Shown piece after piece: positions 5,910-9,329 of a stretch of DNA of 9,329 nucleotides. Position numbers and translations under genes: made by a program. Source of the DNA: Candidatus Bathyarchaeota archaeon (GTDB lineage: Archaea > Thermoproteota > Bathyarchaeia > 40CM-2-53-6 > FEN-987); NCBI GenBank assembly GCA_003152955.1, contig PMBQ01000428.1:5658-14986 (forward strand), given 5' to 3'. Position 1 is the stretch's first letter; every line of letters begins with the position of its first letter. A model generated the notes under the pieces. That model worked only from the letters and a program-made list of their open reading frames with translations. It searched no databases and had not been told where the DNA came from.

Positions 5910-7153
5910 CTCTTTTTCTCTCTCTCCGGGAAGTAGTAGTTGATTCCATACTTCCTCAACTCTTCACCGGACCAAGTCCACCGCCGGTTCGTCTCAATGT
6001 CCAAGAAGGACATTCTATCCATGCAACCAAAACAAGGATCGATTGCCGTTAGCACGACTGGCACGTCTGCGATCGTCTGTCCCTTCAGCATCTCTAGCGC
6101 CGTCGGTAGATTCGCCATTGTTGGCTGTCGAGATTTGACTCGATCAGGCGTGCGTCCACCGGACGACTTTACGTAGTAGAAGATCTCTCCTCTAGGCGCT
6201 TCGCTGTGTGACGAGTGCTCGCCAGCCGGTATTATTGGCGGAATTTTGATTCTGATCGGGCCGCTTGGCAGATGTTGCACCGCATAACTGATCATGTTCG
6301 CGGAGACGATCAGTTCGTCAAGGCGGAGTTTCAGGAGAGCATGAACATCGCCCTCTTTTCTGGTTACAATGTCGAATGGGACCTCTTCATATGCTGCGTA
6401 GGGATCGTTCAGTCGGATATCGTACTTGAGTCCCACGTACCGAGCCATGGGACCAACAGCGCATAACTTCTCCGCGGTATCCGGGCTGATCCTGCCCACG
6501 CCTTCAGTTCTTTCGAGCATTGTCTCCTCTGTGTCGACAATTTGCTTGTAGTAGTTGGCTCGGTCTACGAGAAACTTCATTCTCTCGACAATTCTATCCT
6601 CCATGCCTTCCGGCATGTCGCGCCTTACGCCGCAGAAGGTGTTCATCGATTTGTGAATACGATTACCTGAAATTGCTTCAACGAGGTCGAGGACAACTTC
6701 GCGGTCGCGCCACACCCACATGAAGAGTGTTTCGAAGCCCGCCCAGTGTCCCATCAAACCCACCCAGAGTAGGTGGCTGTGAATTCGCTCCAGCTCTGCA
6801 ATGATTGTTCGAATGAACTTGGCGCGTCGCGGGATCTCGTAAATCGTTAAACCTTCAACGGCTTGCCCATAGGTCAAGCTGTGAACGAAGCTGCAAATTC
6901 CGCAGGTTCTTTCGAACATGTACATGTTCTGAACCCAAGGTCGTGATTCCGCTGCTTTCTCTAATCCTCTGTGAACGTAACCGATTCTCGGAATGACCTC
7001 GACAATCCTCTCGCCTTCCAGAATCAGTTTGAAATACTCGGGTTCTTTTAGAGCTGGGTGTATAGGACCGAATGGGACAAGATTCTCCGCCGAATATTTC
7101 ATCAGACCTGCTGACTCTTCTTTGTGAGCAGCGTTACCCGTTTGCCCGCTCAC
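5906..7153 (-). CDS. nuoD: [NiFe] hydrogenase large subunit, group 4 (NuoD/HycE homologue)
   Basis: This 415-residue catalytic subunit would automatically be called NuoD, but it keeps the complete [NiFe] ligand set: C84 and C87 in ERTCGICSFVH, and C374 and C377 in DPCFGCMDR. Respiratory NuoD and FpoD lack these. Other landmarks are the FGPIHPAL start region, H31, GYVHRGLEK, the ERIHSHLLW helix, and SHSEAPRGEIFYYVKSSGG. After R380 it continues for 35 residues, starting MSFLDIE. In E. coli HycE the same Arg-Met bond is cut by HycI once nickel is inserted, and a HycI homologue lies upstream in this operon. The product should therefore produce or consume H2. The GTG at 7153 overlaps the NuoC stop as GTGA and has GGAGG ten bases upstream. 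An ATG at 7102 is a weaker alternative start. NuoC and NuoD are separate genes, unlike the fused HycE. Confidence 0.96.
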   Translation of the reverse strand: MSGQTGNAAHKEESAGLMKYSAENLVPFGPIHPALKEPEYFKLILEGERIVEVIPRIGYVHRGLEKAAESRPWVQNMYMFERTCGICSFVHSLTYGQAVEGLTIYEIPRRAKFIRTIIAELERIHSHLLWVGLMGHWAGFETLFMWVWRDREVVLDLVEAISGNRIHKSMNTFCGVRRDMPEGMEDRIVERMKFLVDRANYYKQIVDTEETMLERTEGVGRISPDTAEKLCAVGPMARYVGLKYDIRLNDPYAAYEEVPFDIVTRKEGDVHALLKLRLDELIVSANMISYAVQHLPSGPIRIKIPPIIPAGEHSSHSEAPRGEIFYYVKSSGGRTPDRVKSRQPTMANLPTALEMLKGQTIADVPVVLTAIDPCFGCMDRMSFLDIETNRRWTWSGEELRKYGINYYFPEREKKR

Positions 7154-7632
7154 TTCTTTTCAACCTCCAGTCCCAATCTTTTTCGGATTTCGGCAGTTTT
7201 TGCATTCTTCAGCAATGGTGGCGGAAGGTCCGACGGCCAATTGTCAGGTAAGAGCAGTTTCTTGTTCATCCAAGGATTGCCGGTGAACATCACGCCGAAC
7301 ATGTCATGAATCTCCATCTCGTACAGAATCGCACCTGGGATAATGTCCACAATCGAGAGCGCCGTAGGCGCTGTCTTAGGAACAAATGTCTTCACATGAA
7401 TCGTGTTTCTCTCATACCAGAAATGATAGATGATTCCAATATTCGGATCAAGATCAAGACCGGTAATCGTTGAAAGATGGCGTGCGTTAGTCTCCGTCAC
7501 CAAGCGCTTGATGAAGTTCTTGAGCTGGCTTTGATCTACCTCAACGATTGTCTCGCCTTTCCGAAGCTGGGTGCTCTTCGTTTTGGCCTCTGCGGCTAAG
7601 TTTTCGATCTGCGGAAGCAAGACTCCGCTCAT
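7150..7632 (-). CDS. nuoC: NuoC-like 30-kDa subunit
   Basis: This 160-residue soluble protein belongs to the complex I 30-kDa family, which matches the N-terminal domain of HycE and EchD. The first 50 residues are variable. A short beta-rich core follows (HLSTITGLD, then IIYHFWYERN and IHVKTFVP). The hallmark C-terminal block is EMEIHDMFGVMFTGNP (105-120), followed by KLLLPDNWPSDLPPPL. Family members usually read ERExxDMFG, here EMEIHDMFG. It is structural, packs against NuoD and NuoI at the membrane surface, and carries no cofactor. The ATG at 7632 overlaps the NuoB stop as ATGA. It overlaps the large subunit by 4 bases. Confidence 0.93.
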   Translation of the reverse strand: MSGVLLPQIENLAAEAKTKSTQLRKGETIVEVDQSQLKNFIKRLVTETNARHLSTITGLDLDPNIGIIYHFWYERNTIHVKTFVPKTAPTALSIVDIIPGAILYEMEIHDMFGVMFTGNPWMNKKLLLPDNWPSDLPPPLLKNAKTAEIRKRLGLEVEKK

Positions 7633-8072
7633 TTCATTTCCCCCAGGAGCTTGAGGACTCCGTACATTATGGCTTCAGGTCTCGGCGGGCAACCTGGAAT
7701 GAACATATCGACTGGGATTACGTCCTCGACACCTTGACCGACATTGTAGCACCCTTTGAAGACGCCGCCCGCGGCCGCACAGGCTCCTAGGGCTATGACA
7801 TGTTTCGGTTCGGGTATCTGCTCGTAAACCCGCCTCAACCTGTCCTTCGTCTGTGCGTTAACCGTGCCAGTCACGATGAGAACATCAGCATGCCTTGGAC
7901 TTGGAACGAGAACTGCTCCGAACCTTTCAATGTCATACCGAGGTGTAAGGCTTGCAACGAGTTCTATGTCGCATCCGTTACATGATGATGCGTTGATGTG
8001 GTAGAGCCAAGGTGACCGCTTCCTCGCCCAGGTGGCTACCTTCTCAAGCAAGCTCAGCCCCCCCGGTTCCAA
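7629..8072 (-). CDS. nuoB: [NiFe] hydrogenase small subunit, group 4 (NuoB homologue)
   Basis: This subunit of up to 147 residues carries the proximal [4Fe-4S] cluster next to the NiFe site. Its ligands in long-form numbering are C31 and C34 in SCNGCDIEL, C98 in GACAAAGG, and C128 in PGCPPRP. The CxxC spacing is the hydrogenase form; complex I NuoB has two adjacent cysteines. There is no Tat signal and no long C-terminal domain, as expected for the short group 4 type. The start is uncertain. TTG at 8072 gives the longest form but has no ribosome site. TTG at 8051 gives a 140-residue protein, sits 6 bases after a run of seven G, overlaps NuoA by only 8 bases, and matches the usual N-terminal length. 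I slightly favour 8051. It ends overlapping NuoC by 4 bases. Confidence 0.94.
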   Translation of the reverse strand: MEPGGLSLLEKVATWARKRSPWLYHINASSCNGCDIELVASLTPRYDIERFGAVLVPSPRHADVLIVTGTVNAQTKDRLRRVYEQIPEPKHVIALGACAAAGGVFKGCYNVGQGVEDVIPVDMFIPGCPPRPEAIMYGVLKLLGEMK

Positions 8073-8409
8073 CGAACCAAACCATCAGAACGAACAATGA
8101 GAAACCGCCCCCCAGTGCAAACAAGAGTGGCCAGAGCAATCCGTGGGCTGCAATCGAGCTTGCAAGCAAGAGCCCGATCACCTCGAACGCAACGAAGAGG
8201 GCAGCATACACGAACAACTCAGAATGATACTTCCCGCGTTCTGGCGGCAGCTCCTCCCCGCCTGAGAATGCATCAAACTTCGTTCCCCTTCCCGTACTGA
8301 CCTTTCCAAGCACTCCCACTGCAAAGTAGAAAGCAAGGACGAACAGAATAACTGACGAGAGAACGGCAAACAGGTCTAGGCTAATTATCAACTCACTGAT
8401 CCCTCTCAT
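8044..8409 (-). CDS. nuoA: Membrane subunit NuoA
   Basis: This 121-residue protein has three membrane helices (about 8-36, 66-88, 91-113), the normal NuoA/NdhC length and layout. After the first helix comes the loop KFDAFSGGEELPPERGKYHSE, split here as KFDAFSGGEE and LPPERGKYHSE. It corresponds to the PYECG/PFESG loop of complex I but lacks that motif. The second helix reads FVAFEVIGLLL where complex I has FxxFDVExxFL, so the Asp is Glu (E76) and the following Glu is Ile (I78). NuoA is not part of Ech or formate hydrogenlyase, so its presence places this complex nearer to complex I in architecture. ATG at 8409 overlaps the protease gene by 17 bases without an obvious ribosome site. TTG at 8391, preceded by GAGAGGGA, is an alternative six residues in. 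Confidence 0.9.
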   Translation of the reverse strand: MRGISELIISLDLFAVLSSVILFVLAFYFAVGVLGKVSTGRGTKFDAFSGGEELPPERGKYHSELFVYAALFVAFEVIGLLLASSIAAHGLLWPLLFALGGGFSLFVLMVWFVGTGGAELA

Positions 8410-8941
8410 TCAGAATCGTCGCGAGGAAATTTGAAACAGAATCCGCGGCAGCGCGAATCTCAGGGGACAAATGTTCGCCGAAATCGGTCCGCTTGGGCTG
8501 AATGGCTAGGATCCAAACTTGGCTTTTCGGTAGTAGTTGTTCGGCAAGGAGTTTCAATGGGACACCGTGGGTCGTGAAGAATGGGTAGCTAGTCTGCGTC
8601 ATTGAGATTAGCCGTGTTTCGCCCGCTTCCGCTTTCATCTCACACGCGTCCACAAAGACAATATGCTCAGCTTCAACATCAGCGATTCTCGTAATCAAAG
8701 CCTCTACATTGTCTTCGCCATCAAAGAGGTAAACGTCCTCAGGCAACTTGTGCTTCGCTTGCACGATAATCTTCTTCACAACATAGCTTCCTGCAAAGTC
8801 GTCGCTGCAGAGTGGGTGTCCCAGCCCAACCAATACGACCCTCTTGCCCGGCGATGTAGAGGTGATGATCTTCTCAAGTTCCGGTTGCCAATTTCCTACA
8901 GTCGAGGTCGTCTGCTCTGAAACCCGCTCTTGGTTTCCCAA
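8393..8941 (-). CDS. hycI: Hydrogenase maturation protease, HycI family
   Basis: This is a 182-residue nickel-dependent endopeptidase of the HycI/HybD family. It cuts the C-terminal tail off a [NiFe] large subunit after metal insertion. The key motif is GLGHPLCSDDFAG (39-51), with D48 at the place of the metal-binding Glu/Asp. Also present are VFVDACEM (D98) and TTHGVPLKLL (H125), the other two metal positions. WILAIQPKRTDFGEHLSPEI is typical of the HycI branch rather than HybD. About 30 extra N-terminal residues precede the first strand (KRVVLVGLG). The only sensible start is TTG at 8941, with GAGG 11 bases upstream. The preceding stop is 2 bases away. Its substrate is very likely the large subunit encoded four genes downstream. 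No hypA-F genes are in the window, so the nickel and iron insertion factors must be elsewhere. Confidence 0.92.
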   Translation of the reverse strand: MGNQERVSEQTTSTVGNWQPELEKIITSTSPGKRVVLVGLGHPLCSDDFAGSYVVKKIIVQAKHKLPEDVYLFDGEDNVEALITRIADVEAEHIVFVDACEMKAEAGETRLISMTQTSYPFFTTHGVPLKLLAEQLLPKSQVWILAIQPKRTDFGEHLSPEIRAAADSVSNFLATILNERDQ

Positions 8942-8943
8942 TT

Positions 8944-9153
8944 TTAGACGAACCTCAGGCGGTGGTCCTCAAAATGCTCCTTAAGGCAAGAGCACAGTTC
9001 CCGCGGATAAAAAGCAGTTTCATCCAGAAATGTGGTTGTGAGCTGCGCGCTCGTGCTCATTGTCCAGTACGCAGTTACACAGATACTTACTAGGCCGGGT
9101 CTAGCGGAAATCCTGTACACATCTGTGTCTTCTAGATGGGTCGGCCCACTCAT
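8944..9153 (-). CDS. Hypothetical 69-residue protein
   Basis: I do not recognise this protein. The translation starts MSGPTHLEDTDVYRISARP. It has a beta-rich middle with alternating hydrophobic and Thr/Ser residues (about 12-45), then a short charged helix (CLKEHFEDHR) at the C-terminus. There are three Cys (25, 54, 56), no metal motif, no clear signal peptide and no membrane segment. Its ATG overlaps the stop of the upstream acetyltransferase as ATGA, and its TAA lies 2 bases from the TTG of the protease. That tight fit on both sides is the main reason to believe it is translated. A link to hydrogenase assembly is possible from position only. Confidence 0.55.
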   Translation of the reverse strand: MSGPTHLEDTDVYRISARPGLVSICVTAYWTMSTSAQLTTTFLDETAFYPRELCSCLKEHFEDHRLRFV

Positions 9154-9329
9154 TTCTTTCTCGTATCATACTCATCTCTAAGAAGTCCGAACGATATTCC
9201 GTCGTAGTATTTTCCGTTGAAGTAGATCTCTTCCCGATGTCTACCTTCCGTCTTAAATCCACATTTCGTCACAGCCCTCACAGCAGCCTTGTTGTCTGCT
9301 CTCGTGAACAACTCTGCCTTGTGCATGTT
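9150..9329 (-). CDS. GNAT-family N-acetyltransferase, C-terminal part (cut by window edge)
   Basis: The minus strand is open from the right edge to a TGA at 9150-9152 and encodes the last 59 residues of a protein. The order is an N-x-A-like segment (ADNKAAVRAVTKCGFKTEGR), then REEIYFNGKYYDGISFGLLR and DEY. This is the C-terminal end of RimJ/RimL-type GNAT acetyltransferases: the A..v..K.GF..EGr helix and strand, then the nG.y.D...fgll..Ey strand. These enzymes transfer an acetyl group from acetyl-CoA to an amine. The substrate cannot be told, and the acetyl-CoA loop is outside the window. It overlaps the next gene by 4 bases, so it may share the operon transcript, but a functional link to the hydrogenase is not evident. 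Confidence 0.85.
   Translation of the reverse strand, partial: NMHKAELFTRADNKAAVRAVTKCGFKTEGRHREEIYFNGKYYDGISFGLLRDEYDTRKK

Noticed and set aside
5906..7153. Reading the complex as true NADH or F420H2 dehydrogenase (Nuo/Fpo)
   Set aside because: All four NiFe cysteines, the cleavable tail, the hydrogenase CxxC in the small subunit and a HycI protease argue against it. NuoE, F, G and FpoF, O are not in the window.

Overview
The window carries one long minus-strand operon, read from position 9329 down to about 114. It encodes a membrane-bound, complex I-like [NiFe] hydrogenase (group 4). In order of transcription the genes are: the 3' end of a GNAT acetyltransferase; an unrecognised 69-residue protein; a HycI-type hydrogenase maturation protease; homologues of NuoA, B, C, D, H, I, J, K and L; a second antiporter-like subunit of NuoN/NuoM/MrpD type; and a small helical, possibly ferritin-like protein. 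Neighbouring genes overlap or nearly touch throughout. Eight junctions are the same 4-base stop/start overlap (ATGA, GTGA or TTGA), so the genes are almost certainly co-transcribed and translationally coupled. No promoter is visible; transcription must begin beyond the right edge.

The core subunits look like complex I, but the catalytic residues are those of a hydrogenase. The NuoD homologue keeps all four nickel-iron cysteines (RTCGIC near the N-terminus, DPCFGC near the C-terminus) and has a C-terminal tail after Arg380 that a HycI protease would remove. The NuoB homologue has the hydrogenase-type CNGC proximal-cluster motif. A two-[4Fe-4S] NuoI subunit suggests ferredoxin as electron partner. 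No NADH-oxidising module (NuoE, F, G) is present. The membrane arm has NuoA, H, J and K plus only two antiporter-like subunits, against three in complex I and Fpo. The likely job is reversible coupling of ferredoxin oxidation and H2 formation to ion translocation (inference from family knowledge).

The organism is most likely an archaeon. The evidence is the subunit set, frequent TTG and GTG starts, strong Shine-Dalgarno sites matching GATCACCTCCT at the 16S 3' end, and AGA/AGG arginine codons mixed with CGN. A TACK-group (Thermoproteota) lineage is a reasonable guess, but the sequence alone does not prove it.

At the left edge (1-113) lie a small inverted repeat and perhaps the last codons of a convergent plus-strand gene. 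There is no gene-free stretch over 300 bases, and I saw no RNA genes, CRISPR array, insertion sequence or long repeat.
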